A stretch of DNA of 64,000 nt, from the NCBI RefSeq assembly GCF_900100795.1, contig NZ_FNCO01000001.1:434001-498000 (forward strand), written 5' to 3'. Shown piece after piece: positions 1 through 11,581 of the stretch (position 1 is its first letter; each line of letters starts with the position of its first letter). The notes below the pieces were generated by a model. The model ran no database searches. It was not told the DNA's origin and was given only the letters and a program-made list of their open reading frames with translations. The stretch comes from Pseudomonas abietaniphila (GTDB lineage: Bacteria > Pseudomonadota > Gammaproteobacteria > Pseudomonadales > Pseudomonadaceae). The position numbers were made by a program, and so were the translations under genes.

Positions 1-267
1 GAGCCGGTCGCCGCTCCGGCGCCTGCGCCTGAAACCGCACCTGTTGCGAAGAAGAAGCTCAGCTACAAGCTGCAGCGTGAGCTGGAGGCTTTGCCTGGCG
101 AGATCGATGCCAAGGAACAGCAGATCGCGTCCGTTGAGGCGGAAATCGCTGATCCTGCTTTCTATCAGCGTCCTGCCGCAGAGACGACCAAGGTGCTTGC
201 GTCCCTTGAGCAGATGAACAGCGAACTGGAAGCGCTGGTTGAGCGATGGGCTGAACTGGACGAGTAA
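1..267 (+). CDS. uup: Uup, ABC-F ATPase, C-terminal end (partial)
   Basis: The reading frame is open from the first base to a TAA at 265-267 and gives the last 88 residues of a longer protein. An Ala/Pro-rich linker (about residues 1-15) is followed by KKKLSYKLQRELEALP and then heptad-like charged helices ending in LDE. This is the C-terminal coiled-coil DNA- or ribosome-binding domain of the ABC-F protein Uup, which is known for effects on transposon excision and ribosome function. The ATPase cassettes lie outside the window. The position upstream of usp and fadBA matches the conserved Pseudomonas order. I infer Uup rather than another ABC-F member from the KLSYKxQRELExLP sequence. Confidence 0.88.
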   Translation, partial: EPVAAPAPAPETAPVAKKKLSYKLQRELEALPGEIDAKEQQIASVEAEIADPAFYQRPAAETTKVLASLEQMNSELEALVERWAELDE

Positions 268-290
268 CCCGCTGACACCTCGCAACAAAA

Positions 291-327
291 AAGCCCGAGC
301 CCCTTCAAGGGTTCGGGCTTTTGTTTG
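291..327 (+). terminator. Rho-independent terminator of uup
   Basis: An AAGCCCGA stem pairs with TCGGGCTT around a short loop, followed by TTGTTT. It lies 24 bases after the uup stop and between convergent uup and usp. The A-run before the stem could make it work for usp as well. Confidence 0.85.
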
Positions 328-336
328 AGGGAGCGA

Positions 337-780
337 TTACTCCGTGCGTTTGACCAGGCGCACGGCCAGGACGTCGCAAGGCGCGCCGTGCAGTACGTCG
401 TTGGCGGTAGAGCCAAGCAGTAGCGAAAGGCCGTGACGGCCGTGGCTGCCTACGACGATCAGGTCGACGTTGTGCTCCTTGGCCAGGTTGTGGATTTCCT
501 GCCGAGGCTGGCCGTAGGTCAGGTGGCTGTCGCCGGTGTGCACATCGGGGTATTTCAGCTTGAGGGCTGCCAGCTTTTCCTTGGCCTGATCGAACTGCTG
601 TTGTTGCAGTTGCGACAGGTCCATCGGTACATCGCCACCAAAGGCCATGGCCATCGGCTCCACGATGTGCACCAGCGACAACTTGGCTTCGCTGCCGATG
701 GCCAGGCCGATAGCCTTCTTGATAACGGGGTCGCACTCTTCAGTGAGGTCCACGGCTACCAGAATATGTTTATAGGACAT
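337..780 (-). CDS. Universal stress protein, UspA family
   Basis: A 147-residue single-domain Usp. The N-terminus MSYKHILVAVDLTEE gives the first beta strand with the conserved Asp. The C-terminal part has VVGSHGRHGLSLLLGS, the G-2x-G-9x-G(S/T) ATP-binding pattern of the nucleotide-binding Usp class. The ATG at 778-780 is preceded by AAGGAACATCCC, a good ribosome binding site. A longer open frame upstream has no such site and reads as non-coding. It is convergent with uup. Usp proteins support survival during stasis and oxygen limitation in Pseudomonas; I saw no clear Anr box in the short upstream region. Confidence 0.9.
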   Translation of the reverse strand: MSYKHILVAVDLTEECDPVIKKAIGLAIGSEAKLSLVHIVEPMAMAFGGDVPMDLSQLQQQQFDQAKEKLAALKLKYPDVHTGDSHLTYGQPRQEIHNLAKEHNVDLIVVGSHGRHGLSLLLGSTANDVLHGAPCDVLAVRLVKRTE

Positions 781-890
781 GGGATGTTCCTTCTGAGGTT
801 TGCGATGGTTTTGATTATGGCTTTTTTCACGCGCCTCATGGCAAGCCTTTACGTTTTGTCCGCTGCTCCCCGCAGCGGGGGCATACAGAT

Positions 891-1328
891 ATGACGGTGT
901 GGATAGTGCTGTCAATCGTTGCGGTGGTTTTGAGTCCATTGGTGTGGCTGCGTCCATCCCGCTCCCAGAGTGGCCGGATGGCCATGCGCATGGAGGCGCG
1001 GCGTAGGGGGCTGGCGATGCAGTTGATCCCTCAGGACTGGCCGCACTGGCTGCCCGTCGAGCCGCCGAGCCCCTGTGCGCAATATCACCGGCCTCGGCGA
1101 GCACGTGAACCGGATACGTGGATGTACTGGCAGACGACGCCCGGAAACTGGGTGAATCAGTGGCGCGAGCCCTGTGAAGATGCACGTGTGCTGCCGCACT
1201 TGCTGACGCTGCCGCCCGATGTCTATAAGGTCGAGGCGGGCAAGCAGCTGATTGCACTGTATTGGGGGGAGCGGGGCGAAACGGAAGTGTTGCATCGCAT
1301 TTCTGCTGTGATCAAGGCCTTGGCATGA
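891..1328 (+). CDS. Conserved Pseudomonas membrane-anchored protein of unknown function
   Basis: A 145-residue protein. Residues 1-20 form one hydrophobic helix (TVWIVLSIVAVVLSPLVWL), followed by an Arg-rich stretch (about 23-40) that favours a cytoplasmic C-terminus by the positive-inside rule. The rest is soluble and Trp-rich (TWMYWQTTPGNWVNQW), with no catalytic motif that I recognise. It occupies the slot between usp and fadBA where pseudomonads carry a conserved hypothetical gene. It is divergent from usp, with about 110 bases between the two starts. Confidence 0.7.
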   Translation: MTVWIVLSIVAVVLSPLVWLRPSRSQSGRMAMRMEARRRGLAMQLIPQDWPHWLPVEPPSPCAQYHRPRRAREPDTWMYWQTTPGNWVNQWREPCEDARVLPHLLTLPPDVYKVEAGKQLIALYWGERGETEVLHRISAVIKALA

Positions 1329-1360
1329 CCTCAAGTTGGGGCGCCTGGCCAAATCGTGGG

Positions 1361-1390
1361 CATTAAAAAGCCCGATAACAACATCGGGCT
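1361..1390 (-). terminator. Minus-strand intrinsic terminator without an obvious gene
   Basis: AGCCCGAT-6 nt-ATCGGGCT with the T-run (TTTTTA) only on the minus strand. On the plus strand the stem is followed by GGGGG, so it would be a poor terminator for the gene ending at 1328. Confidence 0.7.
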
Positions 1391-1502
1391 GGGGGTTGGC
1401 CAGGCAGGCCGATAATTCGTGGCGCTTTGCGGTGCAATGCCGCATACAAAGTCCGAATTCGTTTCACATGCTTGTGAAAAACGACCCGTCTTGATGCGCA
1501 GT
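1361..1502 (-). ncRNA. Candidate small RNA antisense to the fadB leader side
   Basis: Read on the minus strand, CAGACA (1537-1532), a 17-base spacer and TACATT (1514-1509) look like a sigma-70 promoter. About 140 bases further the strand meets a strong hairpin, AGCCCGAT/ATCGGGCT, followed by TTTTTAATG. A second stem-loop (TTTCACA...TGTGAAA) lies inside. No minus-strand gene precedes this terminator, so a short RNA would explain it. There is no expression evidence. Confidence 0.25.
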
Positions 1503-1909
1503 GCGCTGAATGTAGACCTTAATGGTGCGTTTGTCTGCTGCGGATTCAATCATTTTTCAAGAAACGCCCACCAGTCGTCGCTTCCTGTGTTTATTCACCA
1601 GCCTCATCACTCAACGTGATCATTTCGATGAATGTCGGTTGATCAGCTGTGTCTTTTACCTGTGTTTTGCCGGTTTTGTCCGCTGTTGAGTGAATTGACA
1701 ATTGCTGGAATATGGCCGAAGGTAGGCGCACCCAAATCAAACGGGCGTATGAATTGAGTGTTTGCCGTAGGAACGCTCTTACAGACGCCCGAATCGCGTC
1801 GACGGGGTGCCTGGCGTTTGGTGTGTACGTCGACGGAAACGTCGTGTTTTTCGCCGGATTTCAGCGTCTGACGCGTATTGTTCAGCTTCCATATTGTGGA
1901 GATCAGTTG

Positions 1910-5256
<3,347 letters not shown>

Positions 5257-5272
5257 CCGGTCTGAGTGTGCG

Positions 5273-5305
5273 AGCCGGGGCCTAGTGCCCCGGCTTTTGT
5301 TTTTC
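5273..5305 (+). terminator. fadBA terminator
   Basis: AGCCGGGG-CCTAGTG-CCCCGGCT followed by TTTGTTTTT, 16 bases after the fadA stop. Confidence 0.92.
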
Positions 5306-5359
5306 TCGAGAAATGTTTTTTGAAAGTTTTTTTTCGCGTCAGTCCCTGAGGTCCGCACC

Positions 5360-5596
5360 ATGCAGTTACAGCCAGGTCTCTATCGCCACTACAAAGGCCC
5401 CGAGTACCGTGTTTTCGGTGTCGCCAAGCATTCCGAGACGGAAGAGGAAGTGGTGTTCTATCAGGCGCTGTACGGCGAATTCGGCCTGTGGGTACGCCCT
5501 TTGAGCATGTTTCTGGAATCGGTTGAGGTTGACGGCGAGCACGTGCCGCGCTTTGCTTTGGTCCAGGCCGAACCTGACCTTTTTTCAAGGTCGTAA
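5360..5596 (+). CDS. DUF1653 family small protein
   Basis: A 78-residue protein that is almost entirely one DUF1653 domain: GLYRHYKGPEYRVFGVAKHSETEEEVVFYQ, then YGEFGLWVRPLSMF and VPRFALV. The HYKG, HSETEE and LWVRP blocks define the family. Its function is not known. It lies between fadBA and topA, each with its own punctuation, so it is probably a single-gene unit. The ATG follows TGAGGTCCGCACC, an acceptable ribosome binding site. Confidence 0.85.
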   Translation: MQLQPGLYRHYKGPEYRVFGVAKHSETEEEVVFYQALYGEFGLWVRPLSMFLESVEVDGEHVPRFALVQAEPDLFSRS

Positions 5597-5705
5597 GGCG
5601 AGACCTTGCAGTAGCCTCTGCTTGACCTCACCTTGTAGCCACTATATATAGCGGGGCCTCGACGGCTCCAACGTCTTTTTTCTCGCATTAGGAATTTTCC
5701 GATCC

Positions 5706-8309
5706 ATGGGCAAATCGCTGGTCATTGTGGAATCCCCGGCTAAGGCCAAGACCATCAACAAGTACCTGGGCAGCCAGTACGTGGTGAAGTCGAGTATCGG
5801 CCATATCCGAGACCTGCCCACCAGCGGTTCGGCGAGCGCCGCCAAAGAGCCTGCTGCCAAGCGCGGCAAAACCGCGTCTGAAGCGCCTGCCCTGTCGCCC
5901 AAGGAAAAGGCCAAGCGCCAGCTCGTGGCGCGTATGGGCGTCGATCCGGAGCATGGCTGGAAAGCCAAGTACGAGATCCTTCCCGGCAAAGAGAAGGTGA
6001 TCGACGAGTTGCGCCGGTTGGCGAAGGATGCCGACACCATCTATCTCGCGACGGACTTGGACCGCGAAGGGGAAGCCATTGCCTGGCACCTGCGCGAAGC
6101 CATTGGTGGTGACGACGATCGTTACAAGCGCGTGGTGTTCAACGAGATCACCAAGAAAGCCATCCAGGAGGCCTTCTCCAAGCCGGGCGAGCTGGACATC
6201 GACCGCGTCAATGCTCAGCAGGCGCGCCGCTTCCTCGACCGCGTCGTGGGGTATATGGTCTCGCCGCTGTTGTGGCAAAAGATCGCCCGGGGCCTGTCGG
6301 CAGGTCGCGTGCAGTCCGTTGCCGTGAAGCTGGTGGTGGAGCGCGAGCGTGAGATACGCGCCTTCATCCCGGAAGAGTATTGGGAAATTCATGCCGATCT
6401 GGGCACCGCCAAGGGCGCCAACGTGCGTTTCGAAGTGGCGCGCGAGAACGGCGAAGCCTTCAAGCCGCTGAACGAAGCGCAGGCCATGGCGGCACTGGAG
6501 AAGCTCAAGTCTTCTGCTTACAGCATCGCCAAGCGTGAAGACAAACCGACCAGCAGCAAGCCGTCGGCACCGTTTATCACCTCCACGTTGCAGCAGGCGG
6601 CGAGCAATCGTCTTGGCTACGGCGTGAAGAAAACCATGATGATGGCCCAGCGTCTGTACGAAGCGGGTTACATCACCTACATGCGTACGGACTCGACGAA
6701 CCTGTCGGCCGACGCTGTGGCGATGGCGCGCACGTACATCGAAACCGAATTCGGCAAAAAGTACCTGCCTGAATCGCCGAACGTGTACAGCAGCAAAGAA
6801 GGCGCTCAGGAGGCTCACGAAGCGATTCGTCCTTCCGACGTCAATACCCACCCGAGCAAGCTGACGGGCATGGAGCGTGACGCTGAGCGCCTGTATGAGC
6901 TGATCTGGCGTCAGTTCGTGGCCTGTCAGATGCCACCGGCGCAATACCTGTCGACCACTGTGAGCGTGGCCGCGGGTCAGTTCGAGCTGCGTGCCAAGGG
7001 TCGTATCCTCAAGTTCGACGGTTACACCCGTGTGCTGCCTCAGATGAGCAAGCCTGGCGATGACGACGTGTTGCCGGACATGGCCCAGGGCGACACCCTG
7101 AAGCTGATCAAGCTCGACCCGAGTCAGCACTTCACCAAGCCGCCCGCGCGTTACTCCGAAGCGAGCCTGGTCAAGGAGATGGAAAAGCGCGGTATCGGTC
7201 GCCCGTCGACCTACGCGGCGATCATCTCGACCATTCAGGATCGCGGTTATGTGGCGCTTCACAACCGTCGCTTCTATTCGGAAAAGATGGGTGACATCGT
7301 CACGGAGCGTCTGTCCGAGAGTTTCTCGAACCTGATGGACTACGGCTTCACCGCCGGCATGGAAGAGAACCTCGACGACGTGGCGCAAGGCGAGCGTGAC
7401 TGGAAGAACGTGCTCGACGAGTTCTACGGCGACTTCAAGAAAAAACTGGAAGTGGCCGAGGCTGCCGACAGCGGCATGCGCGCCAACCAGCCGGTCATGA
7501 CGGATATCCCGTGCAAGGTGTGCGGACGGCCGATGCAGATTCGTACCGCATCGACGGGCGTGTTCCTCGGTTGCTCGGGCTACAGCCTGCCGCCGAAAGA
7601 GCGCTGCAAGGCCACTGTCAACCTGACGCCGGGCGATGAAATTGCCGAGGACGACGAGGGTGAGTCGGAATCCCGCGTTCTGCGCGGCAAGCACCGTTGC
7701 CCGGTGTGCAGCACCGCCATGGATGCTTACCTGCTGGATGAGAAGCACAAACTGCACATCTGCGGTAACAACCCGGACTGCACCGGTTACGAGATCGAAG
7801 AAGGCACCTACCGCATCAAGGGCTATGAAGGCCCGAGCGTCGAATGCGACAAGTGTGGCGGCGAGATGCAGCTCAAGACCGGCCGTTTCGGCAAGTTCTT
7901 CGGCTGCACCAACTGCAAGAACACACGTAAGCTGCTGAAGAGCGGTGAAGCGGCGCCGCCCAAGATGGACCCGGTTAAAATGCCGGAGCTCAAGTGTGAG
8001 AAGGTGGACGACACCTACATCCTTCGTGACGGCGCTTCGGGCCTGTTCCTGGCAGCCAGCCAGTTCCCGAAAAATCGCGAGACCCGTGCGCCACTGGTGT
8101 TGGAAATCGTGCCGCACAAGGACGAGATCGATCCGAAGTACCACTTCCTGTGCGAAGCGCCGAAGAAAGATCCAGATGGCCGTCCGGCAGTGATCCGTTA
8201 CAGCCGCAAGTCCAAGGAGCAATATGTGCAGACCGAAGTGGACGGCAAGCCGACAGGCTGGCGCGCGTTCTACGACGGCGGCACCTGGAAGGTCGAAGAC
8301 AAGCGTTGA
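5706..8309 (+). CDS. topA: DNA topoisomerase I (type IA)
   Basis: An 867-residue TopA. The TOPRIM domain has Glu9 and TDLDREGEA (Asp117, Asp119, Glu121). An Ala/Lys-rich insertion (about 41-72) sits inside it, as in other pseudomonads. The catalytic Tyr325 lies in [11 protein letters not shown]. The C-terminus carries three four-Cys zinc ribbons (CKVCGRP..., CPVCSTA..., CDKCGGE...) and a further positively charged domain. It relaxes negative supercoils. The ATG follows AGGAATTTTCCGATCC. A TATATATA stretch about 60 bases upstream may be part of the promoter. A strong terminator follows. Confidence 0.97.
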   Translation: MGKSLVIVESPAKAKTINKYLGSQYVVKSSIGHIRDLPTSGSASAAKEPAAKRGKTASEAPALSPKEKAKRQLVARMGVDPEHGWKAKYEILPGKEKVIDELRRLAKDADTIYLATDLDREGEAIAWHLREAIGGDDDRYKRVVFNEITKKAIQEAFSKPGELDIDRVNAQQARRFLDRVVGYMVSPLLWQKIARGLSAGRVQSVAVKLVVEREREIRAFIPEEYWEIHADLGTAKGANVRFEVARENGEAFKPLNEAQAMAALEKLKSSAYSIAKREDKPTSSKPSAPFITSTLQQAASNRLGYGVKKTMMMAQRLYEAGYITYMRTDSTNLSADAVAMARTYIETEFGKKYLPESPNVYSSKEGAQEAHEAIRPSDVNTHPSKLTGMERDAERLYELIWRQFVACQMPPAQYLSTTVSVAAGQFELRAKGRILKFDGYTRVLPQMSKPGDDDVLPDMAQGDTLKLIKLDPSQHFTKPPARYSEASLVKEMEKRGIGRPSTYAAIISTIQDRGYVALHNRRFYSEKMGDIVTERLSESFSNLMDYGFTAGMEENLDDVAQGERDWKNVLDEFYGDFKKKLEVAEAADSGMRANQPVMTDIPCKVCGRPMQIRTASTGVFLGCSGYSLPPKERCKATVNLTPGDEIAEDDEGESESRVLRGKHRCPVCSTAMDAYLLDEKHKLHICGNNPDCTGYEIEEGTYRIKGYEGPSVECDKCGGEMQLKTGRFGKFFGCTNCKNTRKLLKSGEAAPPKMDPVKMPELKCEKVDDTYILRDGASGLFLAASQFPKNRETRAPLVLEIVPHKDEIDPKYHFLCEAPKKDPDGRPAVIRYSRKSKEQYVQTEVDGKPTGWRAFYDGGTWKVEDKR

Positions 8310-8364
8310 TCGAGCCCGCCTGATTCCCGTCAGACTGGCGAGCCTTCGCGCTTTGCGTTAAAAG

Positions 8365-8401
8365 ATCCCTCGGCGTGCACAGTGCGCCGAGGGATTTTTT
8401 T
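8365..8401 (+). terminator. topA terminator
   Basis: ATCCCTCGGCG-TGCACAGTG-CGCCGAGGGAT followed by seven T. A strong hairpin about 55 bases after the topA stop. Confidence 0.93.
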
Positions 8402-8448
8402 GACCCTGGCTTACTCGTTCAAATTTCATTGATGTGGAGGCCGTCGTC

Positions 8449-8970
8449 ATGGCTCACGAACTCTATACCCGCACCAATCAGAAGATTTTCTTCGCAGGAC
8501 TCGCGCTGGAATCCATGGCCAAGGCCAAAGAAAGCCGGGCCATGAACGCACAGGGGCTGGAGCAAGCCGAGCGGGAGTCGGCAGTGTTTCATCTGTACGG
8601 CGCATTGTTGGGGCTGTGCCACGAAATTGCGGGCTTCTATCGCCTGCCGCAGGCCAACTCCCCGCGCGCCGAGGACCTCCTGACGCCGCAGGTGCTGGAG
8701 GCCATCGCCATTCCTGAAATGGGTGAGCTGGTTGAACTGGCACAGCAGCGCGAAACCTGGCTGGCGCAATTGCTGGCATCCTACAACGCATTGTTTCAGC
8801 CGCCTCGTGCCCCGAAAAAACCGAAAGGCGATGTCACTCAGCCGTTGATCATTGCCGTCGGTGGCGACGAATCAGCAGAGCCTGTGTTGACCCGCGAGGA
8901 GATGGAAAGCTGGCGTCAGCAGCTCAAGGGGCTCGCCATCCGCTTTCGTGAAGGGTTGAGTGAGTGCTGA
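8449..8970 (+). CDS. DUF6586 family protein, unknown function
   Basis: A 173-residue soluble, mostly helical protein starting MAHELYTRTNQKIFFAGLALES. It belongs to the conserved Pseudomonas family found between topA and sulA/lexA (DUF6586, my recognition). I see no catalytic motif. The ATG at 8449 has GTGGAGG eight bases upstream; an in-frame upstream codon at 8434 lies in the ribosome binding site itself and is rejected. It may be cotranscribed with the next small gene 75 bases on. Confidence 0.75.
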   Translation: MAHELYTRTNQKIFFAGLALESMAKAKESRAMNAQGLEQAERESAVFHLYGALLGLCHEIAGFYRLPQANSPRAEDLLTPQVLEAIAIPEMGELVELAQQRETWLAQLLASYNALFQPPRAPKKPKGDVTQPLIIAVGGDESAEPVLTREEMESWRQQLKGLAIRFREGLSEC

Positions 8971-9045
8971 GACAGAATGATCGATGGGCTAGGGCATGAG
9001 TCATCAGGCTGTTACAATGCCCGCCTTTCGTGGAGAACTGTCCTG

Positions 9046-9282
9046 ATGCCAACCTCTTTTCTGGAAATCGTTGAACTGCCTGACGGTCGCATCGAGCTGC
9101 GCCGCGCCGAGGATGAAGGGTCCCTCGTGACCTTGAATTTTTCCGAGGACGCCAAGGCATTTCTGCAGGGTCAACACGTTGAAGTCGCCAAGGCGATGCT
9201 CAGCGTTGGCGTGCAGATGGCCGGCCGCCTGGCCGAAGGCGAGTTGAGCAAAGAAGAAGAGGGGCCTCGGGTCCTGCATTGA
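9046..9282 (+). CDS. Small conserved protein of unknown function (lexA region)
   Basis: A 78-residue acidic protein, MPTSFLEIVELPDGRIELRRAEDEG..., ending KEEEGPRVLH. It has no membrane segment or catalytic motif that I recognise. It matches the small conserved gene next to sulA/lexA in pseudomonads. The ATG at 9046 follows TGGAGAACTGTCCTG; the earlier in-frame start at 8977 gives an atypical N-terminus. A -10-like TACAAT lies at 9013-9018. It is convergent with sulA. Confidence 0.75.
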   Translation: MPTSFLEIVELPDGRIELRRAEDEGSLVTLNFSEDAKAFLQGQHVEVAKAMLSVGVQMAGRLAEGELSKEEEGPRVLH

Positions 9283-9396
9283 TTCTGCGTCGCTCCTGTT
9301 CAGGATCGGCATCGTCGCATGTCTACCAGCCGGCTTCTTTGCGATAAAGAAGCCCGGGATATTCCCTTACCTGTCCCGTGCGTCCGTTGAGGCGTT

Positions 9397-9900
9397 TCAG
9401 CCCAGACGAATGTTCAGGCTTTGTGCGCTCCCGCTTCGCGCTGCGCTGACCAGTTGCTGGCGTGCGTGGCTGGAGATGGGGTTGATCCAGCTCACCACGG
9501 TGTGGCTGCGGCCCAGACGCAAGGCCTCGCGAGTCAGTTCCAGCGCGCTTTGCGTGCCCCGTGGCTGCATCATGATAATGCGCTCCCGGTTTAGTCCTGC
9601 GTCGCGAAGCCACGCTTGCGTCACGCTGGCTGGAGGTGCGATCAGGGTGAGCCAGCGATCATTTGTGTCCTGGCTCAGGTCGCGCAGAATCGGCGCAAGC
9701 AGGTTCAGGCAGTTTCCGGCGGCGCCGCGCAATGACAATTCACTGAAGACTTCGGGTTCGTTGCTCCAGGGCGATTCGACGATGTCGTCCAATACCGGTA
9801 CCTGAAGCCGCGGAACGTCGAGCATGGGCAGGCTGGGTGCCATGAATGCTTCGAACAGCGGCAGTTGTGCATGTTGTTGCGGTGTCTGTGGGAACTGCAT
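9397..9900 (-). CDS. sulA: SulA-type SOS cell division inhibitor
   Basis: A 167-residue protein. The conserved core is LNLLAPILRDLSQDTNDRWLTLIAPP, then RIIMMQPR and TVVSWINPISSHARQQLVSAA, which matches the RecA-like fold of SulA. Known SulA proteins bind FtsZ and block septation during DNA damage. The stop codon of lexA is 11 bases upstream, so lexA and sulA form one operon behind two LexA boxes, the standard Pseudomonas arrangement. The ATG follows AAGGAGAACGTTT. Confidence 0.92.
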   Translation of the reverse strand: MQFPQTPQQHAQLPLFEAFMAPSLPMLDVPRLQVPVLDDIVESPWSNEPEVFSELSLRGAAGNCLNLLAPILRDLSQDTNDRWLTLIAPPASVTQAWLRDAGLNRERIIMMQPRGTQSALELTREALRLGRSHTVVSWINPISSHARQQLVSAARSGSAQSLNIRLG

Positions 9901-9911
9901 AAACGTTCTCC

Positions 9912-10520
9912 TTAGCGGCGAATGACGCCAACGCTCAGCCCTTCAATAACGAGATCCTGATCTTTCAGGTTGACTTCAATGGGCGCGAAGTCTGGATTCT
10001 CGGCAATCAGCCAGACCTTGCTGCCCTCACGCTTGAAGCGTTTGACGGTGACTTCATCACCGATCCGCGCCACGACGATCTGGCCGTTACGGGCTTCACG
10101 GGTGGTGTGCACCGCCAGCAGGTCGCCATCGAGGATGCCGACGTCTTTCATGCTCATGCCGTGAACCCGCAACAGGTAATCGGCGCTGGGATGGAAGAAG
10201 GCGGGATTGATCGCCAGGGACTCTTCAATATGTTGCTGCGCCAGGATCGGGGCACCCGCCGCCACACGGCCGATGATGGGGAGGCCGCTTTCTTCGGTCT
10301 TGGCTTCGAAGCCTGGTATCCGGATGCCCCGCGAAGCGCCCGGTGTCATTTCGATCGCGCCCTTGCGGGCCAGCGCCTTGAGATGTTCTTCCGCAGCGTT
10401 CGGTGATTTGAACCCCAGTTCCTGAGCGATCTCCGCGCGGGTGGGCGGGTAGCCGTTGTCTTCAAGGCAGCGTTTGATGAAGTCCAGAATCTCGGCTTGG
10501 CGTGACGTCAGTTTGATCAT
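9912..10520 (-). CDS. lexA: LexA, SOS repressor
   Basis: A 202-residue LexA. The N-terminal winged helix is [16 protein letters not shown] to about residue 70. The autocleavage site is Ala88-Gly89 in GRVAAGAP, and the catalytic dyad is Ser123 (HGMSMKD) and Lys160 (DEVTVKRF). I chose the ATG at 10518-10520, which gives the family N-terminus MIKLT and has AGAG at proper distance. The ATG six bases upstream is too close to that site. It represses its own operon with sulA through the boxes at 10531-10565. Confidence 0.96.
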   Translation of the reverse strand: MIKLTSRQAEILDFIKRCLEDNGYPPTRAEIAQELGFKSPNAAEEHLKALARKGAIEMTPGASRGIRIPGFEAKTEESGLPIIGRVAAGAPILAQQHIEESLAINPAFFHPSADYLLRVHGMSMKDVGILDGDLLAVHTTREARNGQIVVARIGDEVTVKRFKREGSKVWLIAENPDFAPIEVNLKDQDLVIEGLSVGVIRR

Positions 10521-10530
10521 GTGCATCGCT

Positions 10531-10546
10531 CTGGCTTTTTATACAG
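10531..10546 (-). promoter_or_regulatory. LexA box 1 (proximal)
   Basis: CTGTATAAAAAGCCAG on the minus strand fits CTG-N10-CAG. It lies 10 bases before the lexA start. Confidence 0.88.
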
Positions 10547-10549
10547 TGA

Positions 10550-10565
10550 CTGGGATTATATACAG
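10550..10565 (-). promoter_or_regulatory. LexA box 2 (distal)
   Basis: CTGTATATAATCCCAG on the minus strand fits CTG-N10-CAG and the stronger TATATAA core. It is three bases upstream of box 1; the pair should give tight autoregulation. Confidence 0.92.
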
Positions 10566-10730
10566 TGATTGCGTCTTGGCAATCCTCCATTTCAGTGGTC
10601 GGGCCTGACGGCTGTTCCTCAGAGCCGTTACGTCGGCGGGAGAGAGTGTCTCAACGCCCCGGTTTGTATGATTAAATGGCGTGACTGATCAGGCAGAAAG
10701 CGAACAGCCAGGGTTGACAGCGCGCCGACT

Positions 10731-10757
10731 GAAACGTATGTTTCAAACAAGTGTTTG
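10731..10757 (+). promoter_or_regulatory. Two tandem PsrA operators before psrA
   Basis: GAAACGTATGTTTC (10731-10744) and CAAACAAGTGTTTG (10744-10757) both fit the described G/CAAAC-N2-4-GTTTG/C PsrA site and share one base. They end 15 bases before the psrA ATG, fitting autorepression. Confidence 0.85.
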
Positions 10758-10771
10758 TCAGGCGATTAACC

Positions 10772-11482
10772 ATGGCTCAGTCGGAAACAGTTGAACGAAT
10801 TCTCGATGCTGCGGAGCAGCTGTTCGCGGAAAAGGGTTTTGCCGAAACGTCGTTGCGGCTCATCACCAGCAAGGCCTCCGTGAACCTTGCAGCGGTCAAC
10901 TACCATTTCGGTTCGAAGAAGGCGCTGATTCAAGCCGTGTTCTCGCGGTTTCTCGGGCCTTTCTGCGCCAGCCTCGATAAAGAGCTGGAACGTCGTCAGG
11001 CAAGGCCCGAGCACAAGCCGACACTTGAAGAGCTGCTTGATATGCTCGTCGAGCAGGCGCTGGTCGTGCAGCCTCGAAGCGGCAATGATTTGTCTATTTT
11101 CATGCGCTTGCTGGGGCTGGCGTTCAGTCAGAGTCAGGGCCATTTGCGGCGTTATCTGGAAGACATGTACGGCAAGGTTTTTCGCCGTTACATGCTGCTG
11201 GTCAATGAAGCCGCACCGCGTATTCCCCCGATCGAACTGTTCTGGCGCGTGCATTTCATGCTGGGTGCCGCAGCGTTCAGCATGTCCGGCATCAAGGCCC
11301 TGCGCGCCATCGCGGAAACCGATTTTGGTGTCAACACCTCCATCGAACAGGTCATGAGGCTGATGGTGCCGTTCCTTGCCGCTGGTATGCGTGCCGAAAC
11401 CGGTGTCACTGACGCTGCGATGATCAGCGCCCAGCTCAAGCCACGCAGCAAAAGCGCCGCACCAGCCCCTGCAAAAGTCTGA
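10772..11482 (+). CDS. psrA: PsrA, TetR-family fatty-acid-responsive regulator
   Basis: A 236-residue TetR regulator. The N-terminal HTH runs from TVERILDAAEQLFAEKGFAETSLRLI to VNYHFGSKKALIQAVF. The C-terminal ligand domain is long and helical. In Pseudomonas, PsrA senses long-chain fatty acids, represses itself and beta-oxidation genes and activates rpoS. The order lexA-psrA-nagZ and the two operators upstream support the name. The ATG at 10772 is chosen over the GTG at 10751, which lies inside the operator. Confidence 0.94.
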   Translation: MAQSETVERILDAAEQLFAEKGFAETSLRLITSKASVNLAAVNYHFGSKKALIQAVFSRFLGPFCASLDKELERRQARPEHKPTLEELLDMLVEQALVVQPRSGNDLSIFMRLLGLAFSQSQGHLRRYLEDMYGKVFRRYMLLVNEAAPRIPPIELFWRVHFMLGAAAFSMSGIKALRAIAETDFGVNTSIEQVMRLMVPFLAAGMRAETGVTDAAMISAQLKPRSKSAAPAPAKV

Positions 11483-11505
11483 TCCTGGGCTTGCTGCCAC
11501 GTCGA

Positions 11506-11530
11506 GGGTGCGAGCATTTGCATCGCACCC
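11506..11530 (+). terminator. Hairpin after psrA
   Basis: GGGTGCGA-9 nt-TCGCACCC between psrA and nagZ, without a T-run. It may be a weak or Rho-assisted terminator. Confidence 0.45.
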
Positions 11531-11581
11531 GTCGATCCCTCACCATGCCGCACTGAGCAACGGTTGTTGAAGGATCTTCAT

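Larger units (their letters stand above)
1329..1909. other. Intergenic region before fadB; hairpins and possible sRNA
   Basis: These 581 bases hold no convincing protein gene. They contain a minus-strand terminator (1361-1390), a perfect inverted repeat TTTCACA-TGCT-TGTGAAA (1462-1479), a possible minus-strand sigma-70 promoter (1509-1537) and a PsrA-box-like GAAAC-N5-GTTTT at 1836-1850, about 60 bases before the fadB start. PsrA controls fadBA in P. aeruginosa, but the spacing here is one base longer than the described 2-4, so this site is uncertain. Confidence 0.6.

Noticed and set aside
1712..1909. An N-terminal extension of FadB by 66 residues
   Set aside because: It has no ribosome binding site at its start, is unlike FadB families, and the ATG at 1910 has GTGGAG and gives the standard 715-residue protein.
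5688..8222. Long minus-strand open frame opposite topA (844 codons)
   Set aside because: It is a shadow of topA caused by GC-rich third positions; no family features and no ribosome binding site.
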